A DNA stretch of 64,000 nucleotides from contig NZ_JAKILT010000004.1 of assembly GCF_023283535.1 (NCBI RefSeq), positions 87,485 through 151,484 on the forward strand, read 5' to 3'. The position numbers and the translations under genes were made by a program. This document shows, in pieces, positions 55,565 through 64,000 of this stretch. How positions within the stretch are numbered: the first letter of the stretch is position 1; every line of letters starts with the position of its first letter. The stretch is from Shewanella sairae. Lineage in GTDB: Bacteria; Pseudomonadota; Gammaproteobacteria; Enterobacterales; Shewanellaceae. A model generated the notes under the pieces. That model was given only the letters and a program-made list of their open reading frames with translations. It was not told where the DNA came from and did no database searches.

Positions 55565-58240
55565 ATGAAGATTAAATTGGTCGTTGCAGCAGTTGCAATT
55601 GCAATGTCGGCAAGTGCGTGCTCAAAGAAGGAAGTCGATGAGCAAAGTGCCCCTGCGAGCGTTAGTGCTGAAGCCACTAACTCTGAGACTGGATTAACTC
55701 AAGCGCTGCTAAATAAAATGGGTGAAACACTGGATATACGCTATAGCGTTATCTCTAATGTTCCCGATGAGAACTGTGATAAAGACGCAAGTGACGGCCG
55801 CTGCTTCCTTGCTGAAATTGATTTAACTTCAGCTATCGATATCGACAGTAAAGACTGGTCTATCTATTATTCGCAAATGCGACCGATCCAAAGCATTGTT
55901 GGCGATGAATTTGAGATCGCTCGAGTACAAGGTGATCTGCACAAAATAACACCTTCCGCGGGTTTTAAAGGCCTTAAAAAAGGTCAAACAACTAAAATCC
56001 AGTTTCGTGGAGAGCTTTGGCAATTATCTGAAATCGACGGTATGCCAAACTATTACATTGTTGCTGACGGTTTAGAACCGGTCATTATTCGTAGCACACA
56101 ATTAGGCGTTGACCCTGAAACTGGAATGGAAGTGCGCCCGTATGTTACCGCGTTCACTGACAGTGAAACCCAATATAAGCGCCGTGAGACAGATAAACTT
56201 AACTGGGCAACAAGTAGTGTACTGTACCAAAATAACCTCGACACACCGGTTAATGCTGCCTTAGCTACCAATAGCATTTTACCCACGCCAACCAAGCTAA
56301 CAGTTAAAGCTGATAAGCCTGCGGTTTCATTAAAACAGGGTTTAAATCTGCTGTTCAATGATGTTGATTCAGCTACTGTCGATGCAGCTTTACAAAGGCT
56401 TGCACCTATTGGTGTAGGTCAAAGCGAGCAAGGTATTCAAACAGAGTTATTACCATTAACTTCAAGTACTGCTGCAGGCCAGTATCATTTGGATATTTCG
56501 GCAGACAAGATCCAAATCTTTGCCGCAGATAACGCTGGTTTCTCTTACGGTTTAGCCTCTATCGCGGCTTTAGTTGATGCCAATGAACTGACCGTAAGTC
56601 CTGTCATAGTAAGCGATTCTCCGCGCTATGACTTTCGTGGCATGCATGTTGACGTATCACGTAACTTCCACAGTAAGCAGTTAATCCTAGATCTGTTAGA
56701 TCAAATGGCAGCCTATAAGCTAAATAAGTTACACCTTCATATGGCTGATGATGAAGGTTGGCGTTTAGAAATTGATGGTCTACCAGAGTTAACCGAGGTG
56801 GGCAGCAAACGTTGTCACGACCTAAATGAAGATACTTGTTTGTTGCCACAACTTGGTAGTGGGCCATTTAGCGACGCTAAAGTGAATGGTTACTACAGCA
56901 AAGCCGACTATATAGAAATTCTTAAATACGCGAACGCAAGACAAATACAGGTTATCCCATCGATGGATATGCCAGGTCATTCGCGCGCCGCGATTAAGTC
57001 GATGGAGGCAAGGTACCGTAAATTAGTTGCCCAAGGTGATCAGCAAGCGGCAGATCAATTTTTGCTATCTGACAGCCAAGACGAAACAGTTTACTCATCA
57101 ATCCAGTATTACAACGATAACACCTTAAATGTGTGTATGGAGTCTACCTTTACCTTTATTGATAAGGTGATTGATGAAATAGCGGCTATGCACAAAGCGG
57201 CAGGTGTGCCACTTGATTTATATCATATAGGTGCTGATGAAACCGCAGGAGCTTGGATTGAGTCTCCGCTTTGTAAGGCTTTTGTCGCAAATAATGACAA
57301 AGGAGTCACTAGCATGGACGAGCTAGGGGCATACTTTATCGAAAGAACCGCTAAATTATTGGCTGATAAAGGTATAGAAGCTGCGGGCTGGAGTGACGGT
57401 ATGAGCCATACTCGTCCGGAGAATATGCCAAGTAAAGCGCAGTCTAATATCTGGGATGTTGTTGCCCATGGGGGACACAAGCGAGCACATCAACAAGCAA
57501 ACTTGGGTTGGCATGCGGTATTAAGTCAACCTGAAGTTTTGTATTTTGACTTCCCTTACGAGGCAGACCCAAAAGAGCACGGCTATTACTGGGCAAGCCG
57601 TAATACCAATTCGAAAAAGATCCACAGCTTTATGCCGGGTAACTTGCCGGCAAATGCAGAGCAGTGGACAGATATTGAGAATCTCCCTTTTGAGGCTGAC
57701 GACACCGTTCAAAAAGATGAATCGGGCAAAGTCACTAGCAGTCCATTAAAACAGTCTATTGGTTTTGCAGGGATCCAAGGTCAACTTTGGAGCGAAACCG
57801 TCCGTAGTGATGATGTGGCCGAATACATGATGTACCCAAGAGTGCTAATGCTAGCTGAGCGAGCTTGGCATAAGCCTGAATGGGAAGTGGCTTATCAGTA
57901 TCAAGGCGCAGTTTACAATCAACAAAGTGGTTTCTTTACTGAAGAAATGCGAGAGGCGCAGACTGAAGACTGGTATCGAGTCGCAAACACTGTTGGTGCT
58001 AAAGAATTACTTAAGTTAGATAAAGCCGATATTGCTTATCGTGTACCGACACCTGGTGCTGTAATAAAAGACGGTAAGCTGTTTGCCAATGTGATTTTCC
58101 CTGGGCTTGATATGGAATATCGCACAACTGGAGGCGATTGGTTGGCATATGAAGAGGGCGTTGAGGTTATAGCTCCTGTTGAAGTGCGAGTGATTGCTGC
58201 TGACGGTAAGCGTAAAGGGCGTACTCTCGTTGTTAAATAA
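55565..58240 (+). CDS. Beta-N-acetylhexosaminidase (GH20), lipoprotein
   Basis: The 891-residue enzyme removes terminal GlcNAc from chitin oligosaccharides. It begins with a lipoprotein signal (AIAMSASA-C, Cys19), then an N-terminal carbohydrate-binding (CHB_HEX) domain (~50-215), a GH20b-like domain (~245-350), the catalytic barrel (~355-780; DFRGMHVDVSRNFHSKQ, HMADDEGWRLEI, MPGHSRAAIKSMEARY) and a C-terminal CHB_HEX_C-like domain. Asp558-Glu559 in HIGADETAGAW is the catalytic pair. It should act in the periplasm or be surface-anchored. It is the last gene of the binding-protein operon and is followed by a terminator. Confidence 0.95.
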   Translation: MKIKLVVAAVAIAMSASACSKKEVDEQSAPASVSAEATNSETGLTQALLNKMGETLDIRYSVISNVPDENCDKDASDGRCFLAEIDLTSAIDIDSKDWSIYYSQMRPIQSIVGDEFEIARVQGDLHKITPSAGFKGLKKGQTTKIQFRGELWQLSEIDGMPNYYIVADGLEPVIIRSTQLGVDPETGMEVRPYVTAFTDSETQYKRRETDKLNWATSSVLYQNNLDTPVNAALATNSILPTPTKLTVKADKPAVSLKQGLNLLFNDVDSATVDAALQRLAPIGVGQSEQGIQTELLPLTSSTAAGQYHLDISADKIQIFAADNAGFSYGLASIAALVDANELTVSPVIVSDSPRYDFRGMHVDVSRNFHSKQLILDLLDQMAAYKLNKLHLHMADDEGWRLEIDGLPELTEVGSKRCHDLNEDTCLLPQLGSGPFSDAKVNGYYSKADYIEILKYANARQIQVIPSMDMPGHSRAAIKSMEARYRKLVAQGDQQAADQFLLSDSQDETVYSSIQYYNDNTLNVCMESTFTFIDKVIDEIAAMHKAAGVPLDLYHIGADETAGAWIESPLCKAFVANNDKGVTSMDELGAYFIERTAKLLADKGIEAAGWSDGMSHTRPENMPSKAQSNIWDVVAHGGHKRAHQQANLGWHAVLSQPEVLYFDFPYEADPKEHGYYWASRNTNSKKIHSFMPGNLPANAEQWTDIENLPFEADDTVQKDESGKVTSSPLKQSIGFAGIQGQLWSETVRSDDVAEYMMYPRVLMLAERAWHKPEWEVAYQYQGAVYNQQSGFFTEEMREAQTEDWYRVANTVGAKELLKLDKADIAYRVPTPGAVIKDGKLFANVIFPGLDMEYRTTGGDWLAYEEGVEVIAPVEVRVIAADGKRKGRTLVVK

Positions 58241-58294
58241 CAAATGCCTAACAGGTGTTTATGTTAGGCGTGTAAGTAATAACTAAGCTTGAAC

Positions 58295-58326
58295 GCGGCA
58301 GCATCTTTGGTGTTGCTGCGTTTTTT
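58295..58326 (+). terminator. Terminator after the hexosaminidase gene
   Basis: GCGGCAGCA, TCTTTGG and TGTTGCTGC form a 9-base-pair hairpin with two G-T pairs, followed by TTTTTT. Confidence 0.8.
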
Positions 58327-58355
58327 ATGTTTTGTTTGGCAAGTTTAAAAAACAA

Positions 58356-58371
58356 ATGACAACGCTGTCAT
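58356..58371. promoter_or_regulatory. NagR operator 4 (nagK-nagA-nagX unit)
   Basis: ATGACAACGCTGTCAT is the exact reverse complement of operators 1 and 3. It lies ~93 bases upstream of the chosen nagK start. Confidence 0.85.
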
Positions 58372-58463
58372 TATTGTTGTAACATGGAATTAACTTAGTG
58401 GCTTTTATATAAAGTCTACACCCATTCTGCAGTTGAAGAATGAGAACGATAAAGAGGTCTGTC

Positions 58464-59360
58464 ATGGGCATGAGCCAGACGAAAGAAGAGTCCCTTTATA
58501 TAGGGATCGACGGCGGCGGTAGCAAGTGCCGTGCAACTATTTACACTAGTGACTATCGTATATTAGGCACTGGAGTCGCGGGTCGCGCGAATCCACTTCA
58601 TGGCCTAGCTCAAACGTTTCAATCAATTGAAGAGTCAACTCAGCTTGCATTAGCTGATGCAGGCTTAGCGCCAAGTGATAGCAAACGCTTAATCGCAGGT
58701 TTAGGTTTGGCGGGCGTTAATGTGCCGAGGTTGTATCAAGATATAGCCAATTGGCAACATCCATTTGCGAGCATGTATTTAACTACCGATCTGCACACTG
58801 CATGTATTGGCGCTCATCAGGGCGAAGAGGGGGCTGTAATCATTACTGGCACAGGCTCTTGTGGTTATGCTCGAGTTGCAGAGCAAGAGCTATTTCTTGG
58901 TGGTCACGGATTTGCACTTGGCGATAAAGGTAGTGGTGCATGGCTTGGTCTTAAAGCTGGCGAGTGTGCATTATTAGACTTAGATGGTTTTGGTGAGAAA
59001 ACACAGCTTAGCCAGCGCTTGTTTGATTATTTCGGCGTTAATAACGCATTAGGCATAGTTGAGAATTTGGCTGGTCAGTCATCAAGTACTTATGCCAAAT
59101 TAGCGAGAGTGGTATTTGAAAGCGCTTTGGATAAAGATAGAGTTGCTTTAGATATCGTCACAGAAGGCGCAGGTTATATTAGTGAGTTAGCTCGAAAACT
59201 ATTTGCGATTAATCCACCACGGTTTTCAATGATTGGCGGTTTAGCTGAGCCATTGTCACCTTGGCTTGATGAAGATGTGTTAGCTAAAACATCTCCTATT
59301 TTACAGCCACCAGAGTGGGGCGCAGCCTTCTTTGCAAAGCAGCAGCACGCTAAAGCCTAA
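58464..59360 (+). CDS. nagK: N-acetylglucosamine kinase (BadF/BadG type)
   Basis: The ~298-residue sugar kinase phosphorylates GlcNAc. IGIDGGGSKCRATIY is the phosphate-1 loop, VIITGTGSCGYARV the phosphate-2 segment, and FSMIGGLAEPLSPWL the adenosine segment of the BadF/BadG/BcrA/BcrD family. It is unrelated in sequence to E. coli NagK. I start at ATG 58464 (MGMSQTK) with AAAGAGG upstream; ATG 58440 would add 8 residues and lacks a clear ribosome-binding site. It leads nagA by ~67 bases and sits behind NagR operator 4. Confidence 0.9.
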   Translation: MGMSQTKEESLYIGIDGGGSKCRATIYTSDYRILGTGVAGRANPLHGLAQTFQSIEESTQLALADAGLAPSDSKRLIAGLGLAGVNVPRLYQDIANWQHPFASMYLTTDLHTACIGAHQGEEGAVIITGTGSCGYARVAEQELFLGGHGFALGDKGSGAWLGLKAGECALLDLDGFGEKTQLSQRLFDYFGVNNALGIVENLAGQSSSTYAKLARVVFESALDKDRVALDIVTEGAGYISELARKLFAINPPRFSMIGGLAEPLSPWLDEDVLAKTSPILQPPEWGAAFFAKQQHAKA

Positions 59361-59427
59361 CTAAATTAACTCTATGTATTGTGGCTTAATGTTACCGCCG
59401 CAGCATATTTTAGTAAGTGAGAATAAG

Positions 59428-60561
59428 ATGAAACAGACGCTAATTGCAGATCGCGTGTTTGATGGACAAAGCTTCCATACTGACTTGCCAATCACGTTTG
59501 AAGACGGCCATATCGTGGCATTTGATACCGCACAAGGTGCGAACGAGTCTCGGGTAAATGGCTTGATTACGCCAGGTTTCATTGACGTTCAAGTTAATGG
59601 CGGCGGTGGGGTGTTATTTAATGCGTCACGAAGTGTACAAGGCATTGCTGCAATTGGTCAGGCACATGCAAAGTTTGGCACTACTACTTTTTTACCAACG
59701 TTAATTACTGACGATGTAAGTGTAATGCATCAAGCCGCTGATGCAGTTGCTGCAGCACTTGAAGCAAAAACAGCAGGTGTAGTAGGTGTGCATTTTGAAG
59801 GGCCGCATTTAAGTGTGCCTAAAAAAGGTGTTCATCCGCAACCTTTCATTCGTCGTATTTCAGATGCTGAGTTAGATATATTCAGTCGACAAGATTTAGG
59901 GATTAAAGTGGTTACTCTAGCCCCTGAAAATGTTTCTACTGATGTTATTAAGGCATTGGTAGATGCGGGTGTTAAAGTCTGTTTAGGTCATTCTAATGCA
60001 GACTATGACACAGTTAAAGCGGCGCTAGCTGCAGGCGCAAATGGCTTTACCCATCTATTTAATGCAATGTCGCCATTGGATTCAAGAAACCCAGGTATGG
60101 TTGGCGCGGCGCTTGAAAGTGAACAAGCTTGGTGTGGTTTAATTGTAGATGGTCATCATGTTCATCCTGCTTCAGCCCGTGTAGCGATTAATGCAAAACC
60201 TAAAGGCAAAGTAATGCTAGTAACAGATGCTATGCCGCCAGTAGGACTTGATGACGAAGTTAGTTTTAAGCTTTTCGGTACCCAAGTACTGAGAGAGGGA
60301 GATAGGCTAAACGCTGTTACTGGGGAGCTTGCTGGCTGTGTGCTTGATATGGCAGGCGCTGTCGCTAACAGCATTAATATGTTGGGGCTATCTGCTGATG
60401 AAGCAATACGCATGGCGTCGCTTTATCCTGCACAGTATCTTGGTTTAAGCGATAAAATGGGTCAGCTTAGTTTAGGTGGCCGAGCAGACTTGGCGCTTGT
60501 TGATGATAACTATAAAGTGAGACGCACCTACATTGGTGGTGAACTAGTTTTTAAAGGTTAG
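59428..60561 (+). CDS. nagA: N-acetylglucosamine-6-phosphate deacetylase
   Basis: The 377-residue amidohydrolase removes acetate from GlcNAc-6-P. GFIDVQVNGGGGVLFN, HFEGPHLSVPKKGVH (metal-site Glu), GHSNADYDTVKAALAAG and FTHLFNAMSPLDSRNPG are family motifs, and VTDAMPP carries the catalytic Asp. I start at ATG 59428 (MKQTLIADRV); the frame is open ~54 bases further upstream, but no ribosome-binding site supports that. In several Shewanella loci nagB-II sits between nagK and nagA; here no gene intervenes. Confidence 0.95.
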   Translation: MKQTLIADRVFDGQSFHTDLPITFEDGHIVAFDTAQGANESRVNGLITPGFIDVQVNGGGGVLFNASRSVQGIAAIGQAHAKFGTTTFLPTLITDDVSVMHQAADAVAAALEAKTAGVVGVHFEGPHLSVPKKGVHPQPFIRRISDAELDIFSRQDLGIKVVTLAPENVSTDVIKALVDAGVKVCLGHSNADYDTVKAALAAGANGFTHLFNAMSPLDSRNPGMVGAALESEQAWCGLIVDGHHVHPASARVAINAKPKGKVMLVTDAMPPVGLDDEVSFKLFGTQVLREGDRLNAVTGELAGCVLDMAGAVANSINMLGLSADEAIRMASLYPAQYLGLSDKMGQLSLGGRADLALVDDNYKVRRTYIGGELVFKG

Positions 60562-60707
60562 TGATTGATTACTTGTGAGTAAAGACAAGTGTTAGCACTA
60601 GAGGACAAGAGCTAGATAAAACAATATAAGCCTCTGGAGTGACAGCTAAAGAGGCTTTGCTTGATCTTGATAAAGCCAAACTAAAAATAATATAAAAGGC
60701 TGTTTAG
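60562..60707 (+). other. nagA-nagX gap with weak hairpin
   Basis: AAGCCTCT and AGAGGCTT (60629-60657) can pair around a long loop, without a clean T tail. No operator is present, so nagX is probably read from the nagK promoter. Confidence 0.4.
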
Positions 60708-61904
60708 ATGACAACAATAACTAATAATTCGTCAGCTGACTCTACAACAAAATCTGCTAAGGTTGCTGAACAAGCTAATAGCAAACCGGTAAAAAAACTT
60801 AGATTAAAATCACTTGATGCACTTCGTGGTTTTGATATGTTCTGGATCTTAGGCGGCGAGGCTTTATTTGCAGCTTTACTTATCTTGACTGGCTGGGCAG
60901 GCTTTAAATGGTTCGATGCGCAAATGCATCATAGTGCTTGGCATGGGTTCACCTTCTACGATTTAATTTTTCCACTATTTATTTTCCTTTCAGGTGTAGC
61001 CCTTGGCTTGTCGCCAAAGCGATTAGACAAATTGCCTTTACCTCAGCGTAAGCCTTTATATCAACATGCGATTAAGCGACTGTTGTTATTGCTGCTGTTT
61101 GGAGTGATATACAACCATGGCTGGGGTACAGGTGCTCCCTTTGCTGCAGGAGAGATTCGTTATGCCAGTGTGTTAGGGCGCATTGCTTTTGCATGGTTCT
61201 TCTGTGCTTTATTGGTTTGGCATACTAGCTTACGAACTCAAATTATTACTGCTATCGCTATTTTAATTGGTTATGCACTGCTGCAAGCTTTTCCTTTTAT
61301 TACCTTAGATGATAGCGGTGCGTTTAGCGCAACCGGTTCTATTAACGCAGCGATTGATACGCTGTTATTACCGGGTATTACATATCAAGGCGCGGCAGTT
61401 GATCCTGAGGGGGTTTTGTCGACGATACCAGCTGTTGTAAATGGCTTATTCGGTGTATTTGTTGGCCACTTTATTGTGAAGCCTCATGTAAAAGGAGAGT
61501 GGTTTAAGCTTGGGTTATTATCTGCTGCAGGTGCAGCTCTAGTTGCTATTGGCTGGTTAGCCTCTCCACTTATTCCTGTTAATAAGACGCTGTGGACTAG
61601 CAGTTTTACTTTAGTTACAGCGGGATGGAGTATTTTGCTGTTAGCACTATTTTATGCCGTTATTGATGTGCTTAAAGTGCAAAAATGGGCGTTCTTCTTC
61701 ACAGTCATTGGCTGTAACTCTATCGTGATCTATATCGCTAGCAGCATAGTTAACTGGAAGTACACTGCGCAAAGTGTGTTCGGTGGCGTAATCAACAGCT
61801 TTCCAGAAAATGCGCAGACGCTAATGAGCGTAATTGCATTATTGTTGGTGCAATGGTTAGTGCTGTACTGGATGTATAAGCGAGGTGTATTCGTTAAGGT
61901 ATAG
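60708..61904 (+). CDS. nagX: NagX-type inner membrane protein
   Basis: The 398-residue protein has a ~40-residue polar, cytoplasmic N-terminus, then about ten membrane helices. LRLKSLDALRGFDMFWILGGEALFAA matches the acyltransferase-like start of the DUF5009/NagX family, related to heparan-alpha-glucosaminide N-acetyltransferase. In Shewanella, NagX is a GlcNAc-regulon member with unproven function, possibly transacetylation or transport. It lies downstream of nagA. Confidence 0.85.
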   Translation: MTTITNNSSADSTTKSAKVAEQANSKPVKKLRLKSLDALRGFDMFWILGGEALFAALLILTGWAGFKWFDAQMHHSAWHGFTFYDLIFPLFIFLSGVALGLSPKRLDKLPLPQRKPLYQHAIKRLLLLLLFGVIYNHGWGTGAPFAAGEIRYASVLGRIAFAWFFCALLVWHTSLRTQIITAIAILIGYALLQAFPFITLDDSGAFSATGSINAAIDTLLLPGITYQGAAVDPEGVLSTIPAVVNGLFGVFVGHFIVKPHVKGEWFKLGLLSAAGAALVAIGWLASPLIPVNKTLWTSSFTLVTAGWSILLLALFYAVIDVLKVQKWAFFFTVIGCNSIVIYIASSIVNWKYTAQSVFGGVINSFPENAQTLMSVIALLLVQWLVLYWMYKRGVFVKV

Positions 61905-62305
61905 TGTTTTGAAGTTAACTGAACTTAAAAGATCAGCTTTTGCTTTATGTTCAGTATTCAAAATCTTAAAGCATTATCTTTCTTAGTATACGGCGATTTA
62001 ATCATTAGATTGAATACCAAAAGCGGTTAAGTTTATCGATTAAGATAGAAGCATAAGGCATCAATAAAATAAAATGACAGCGTTGTCTTTTTTTTCTCAA
62101 TGTTTTAACATCGATGAAACAATGGTCTGGTGTAGGGATAAATCAGGCGATAGTGAGCAACAAAGGATTGGCACTGATATTGAGTGTAATAGCGAAATAA
62201 TAAGCAGACTGCAGTCTGCAACGCGAAGTAACAGCTAATGAAGGATGGGATAGCAGTTTAATCTGGTATCATCAAATCAATTACTATAAGAAGCAGGTTA
62301 AATAC
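61905..62305 (+). other. Leader region of nagP
   Basis: About 400 bases contain NagR operator 5 and a promoter, then a ~190-base untranslated leader with no convincing reading frame. Confidence 0.55.
62074..62089. promoter_or_regulatory. NagR operator 5 (nagP)
   Basis: ATGACAGCGTTGTCTT matches the other operators except for one base in the right half. TTGTCT (62083-62088) and TAACAT (62106-62111) are 17 bases apart, so the operator overlaps the -35 of a good promoter for nagP. Confidence 0.85.
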
Positions 62306-63622
62306 ATGACAGCAACGACTCAGGCTCAAGCTAGCCCTAAGAGCAGTTTACTGCCTATGACCATTATAGGTGTGCTCTTTTTTATCTTCGGATTTGTGAC
62401 TTGGCTTAATGGCTCACTTATTCCATTTCTAAAAATCATTTGTGAGCTTAATGAATTCCAAGCGTTGTTTGTTACGTTTGCTTTTTATATTGCTTACACT
62501 GTGATGGCATTACCCATGTCATCCATTCTTAAAAAGACTGGTTATAAAAATGGTATGGCAATTGGCTTAGCCATTATGGTGGTCGGTTCACTGCTGTTTA
62601 TACCTGCTGCACAAAGTGCCAACTATATTTTATTTTTAGGCGCTTTGTTTGTGCTAGGTACAGGCTTAACCATTTTACAAACAGCCTCTAACCCGTACGT
62701 TGTGCATATTGGTCCTAAAGAAAGTGCCGCAATGCGCATTAGTATTATGGGGCTGATTAATAAAGGCGCAGGGGTAATAGTACCTATTCTGTTTACTGCG
62801 CTAGTGCTTTCTGGTTTCGAAAACTTTACTGCTGAACATCTAGCAGCACTTTCTGAAGCCGAGCGCCAAGCACAGATCAGTGAATTATCATCACGTCTAG
62901 TAATGCCTTATGTATATATGGCTATTGCTCTTGCTTTCTTGATCGGTTTAGTTAAATTTTCTTCTCTACCAGAATTAGAGTTCGAAGGCGAAGACGAACA
63001 TGAAGAAAAAGGCAGCATTACTCATTTCCCTCAAGTGGTATTAGGTGCAATTGCATTATTTGCTTATGTCGGTGTTGAAGTTATTGCTGGTGATACTATT
63101 GGTTTATACGGTGAAACGTTAGGGGTGAATAACTTCGCTTCACTGACATCTTACACCATGGTATTTATGGTCATTGGTTATATTATTGGTGTGACTTGTA
63201 TTCCTAAGTTCATCAGCCAAGAAAAAGCACTGTTAGGGTCAGCAATTGCAGGTATGTTATGTGTTGCAGGTGCAGCGCTAGGATCTCGTGAAAGCACTAT
63301 GATGGCCGACATATTGTGGGGTTGGAGTGGTATTCCTGTGATCCCTGATACCGTGACTTTTGTAGCCTTAATGGGCTTAGCTCATGCACTCGTTTGGCCT
63401 GCTATTTGGCCGCTAGCATTAGAAGGTCTTGGTAAATATACAGCGCAAGGATCTGCATTATTGATTATGGGTATTTCTGGTGGTGCTATCCTACCGCTAG
63501 TATTTGGTAAGGTTGCTCACTTTTCTGACAATACTCAGGTTGCTTATTGGGTTGGCTTACCATGCTACTTATTCATTTTATTCTATGCCTTAAAGGGTCA
63601 TAAGATGCGCAGCTGGAAGTAA
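62306..63622 (+). CDS. nagP: GlcNAc permease (MFS, FucP-like)
   Basis: The 438-residue MFS protein has about twelve helices and belongs to the FucP-type sugar:proton symporters (FFIFGFVTWLNGSLIPFLKI, LGTGLTILQTASNPYVVHIG). In Shewanella, NagP imports free GlcNAc across the inner membrane. It has its own operator, promoter and terminator. Other FucP-type sugars are possible from sequence alone, but context favours GlcNAc. Confidence 0.92.
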   Translation: MTATTQAQASPKSSLLPMTIIGVLFFIFGFVTWLNGSLIPFLKIICELNEFQALFVTFAFYIAYTVMALPMSSILKKTGYKNGMAIGLAIMVVGSLLFIPAAQSANYILFLGALFVLGTGLTILQTASNPYVVHIGPKESAAMRISIMGLINKGAGVIVPILFTALVLSGFENFTAEHLAALSEAERQAQISELSSRLVMPYVYMAIALAFLIGLVKFSSLPELEFEGEDEHEEKGSITHFPQVVLGAIALFAYVGVEVIAGDTIGLYGETLGVNNFASLTSYTMVFMVIGYIIGVTCIPKFISQEKALLGSAIAGMLCVAGAALGSRESTMMADILWGWSGIPVIPDTVTFVALMGLAHALVWPAIWPLALEGLGKYTAQGSALLIMGISGGAILPLVFGKVAHFSDNTQVAYWVGLPCYLFILFYALKGHKMRSWK

Positions 63623-63637
63623 TATTTCCAATTGTTG

Positions 63638-63665
63638 AAAAGGAGCCAATAGGCTCCTTTTTTTA
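63638..63665 (+). terminator. nagP terminator
   Basis: AAAAGGAGCC, AATA and GGCTCCTTTT form a 10-base-pair hairpin with further T residues. Confidence 0.9.
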
Positions 63666-63909
63666 TGCATATAAAATGGTTTTAAATTGCAGTTAGCCAA
63701 TTTTAAGAAGGTTTATTAGAATCTTATGGATTGTACTCTTAAGCCCAAGAGTTAAATCTGCTCCAGTGACGCTATAGTTGTCTAGAGTTTGTTACTTAAG
63801 CCTGAGTACGCTGGATTTTTGCTTTTGAAAGAAGATTGATTAATGGCCGGGAAAACCGACTATGTCTATTAGTATCGCTGCCGTTCTATTCAGAGCTTGT
63901 TAGAACAAA
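63666..63909. other. Gene-free stretch before the putative IS edge
   Basis: About 245 bases between nagP and the IS-like end show no convincing gene, operator or repeat. Confidence 0.45.
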
Positions 63910-64000
63910 TGATCCCTGCCACTACTTTTAGACACTCCACTAAGTAAGTACAATCACCATTGAGGTACTTATGAAAACAAATAAACCACGTAAAACTCAT
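63910..64000 (+). mobile_element. Putative left end of an IS3-family insertion sequence
   Basis: TGATCCCTGCCACTACTTTT begins at 63910 and looks like an IS3-type terminal inverted repeat (TG start), 61 bases before a small frame at the window edge. The call rests on resemblance from memory and on layout; the matching right end is outside the window. Confidence 0.4.
63971..64000 (+). CDS. Start of a possible IS3-type transposase OrfA (partial)
   Basis: ATG at 63971, preceded by TTGAGG, opens the frame MKTNKPRKTH running off the window. The basic start followed by Lys-Arg-rich residues is usual for IS3-family OrfA helix-turn-helix proteins, but ten codons cannot prove it. Confidence 0.4.
   Translation, partial: MKTNKPRKTH

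Noticed and set aside
58242..58270. Hairpin GCCTAACA/TGTTAGGC after the hexosaminidase gene
   Set aside because: It has no T tail; the real terminator is the next hairpin.
60629..60657. Possible terminator between nagA and nagX
   Set aside because: The loop is long and the T tail poor, so I do not call termination here.

Overview
The window looks like part of a Shewanella-type marine gammaproteobacterial chromosome. The evidence is the gene order raiA-pheL-pheA, thrLABC, tal-pgi, ribF-ileS-lspA-fkpB-ispH followed by pilVWXY1E, and a LacI-type (NagR) chitin/N-acetylglucosamine locus with nagK-nagA-nagX-nagP. The proteins read throughout as Shewanellaceae-like. No rRNA or tRNA genes and no CRISPR array were seen. 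A likely insertion-sequence edge begins at the far right end.

Region 1 (1-26.7 kb) is mostly housekeeping. It starts with the tail of a cation/proton antiporter. Next come the phenylalanine branch gene pheA with a readable Phe-rich leader peptide and attenuator, raiA with a CRP-like site, a cytochrome b / cytochrome c' pair, trpR and slyD. The threonine operon thrLABC follows, with its own attenuator. Then come nfo, a hemerythrin-like protein behind an EtrA/CRP-like site, tal-pgi, an OmpA-family porin, a phosphoketolase, an alanine symporter, yaaA, an M28 peptidase lipoprotein, a HlyU-like regulator and rpsT. HexR-like palindromes lie in front of both tal-pgi and the phosphoketolase gene, suggesting shared control of sugar-phosphate flux.

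Region 2 (26.9-42.9 kb) holds murJ, the ribF-ileS-lspA-fkpB-ispH cluster, a type IV minor-pilin operon (pilV, pilW, pilX, pilY1, pilE, tapY2-like), two oppositely oriented paralogous FimT/GspH pseudopilin genes, and glnB.

Region 3 (42.9-63.7 kb) is a coherent chitin-oligosaccharide/GlcNAc regulon. NagR is encoded at its left edge. Five near-identical palindromes (TGACAGCGTTGTCA or its complement, one with a terminal mismatch) precede five transcription units: (i) a TonB-dependent receptor plus a flavin halogenase-like protein; (ii) a leftward TSUP permease - SapC - DUF6445 - second halogenase-like gene set; (iii) a rightward periplasmic binding protein - chemoreceptor - beta-hexosaminidase operon, preceded by a structured candidate small RNA; (iv) nagK-nagA-nagX; (v) nagP. 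The inferred path is outer-membrane uptake by the receptor, periplasmic cleavage by the GH20 hexosaminidase, inner-membrane transport by NagP, phosphorylation by NagK and deacetylation by NagA. No glucosamine-6-phosphate deaminase gene is in the window. The halogenase-like, SapC and DUF6445 proteins are the least understood members. DUF6445 shows an HxD...H...R pattern typical of 2-oxoglutarate/Fe(II) oxygenases.
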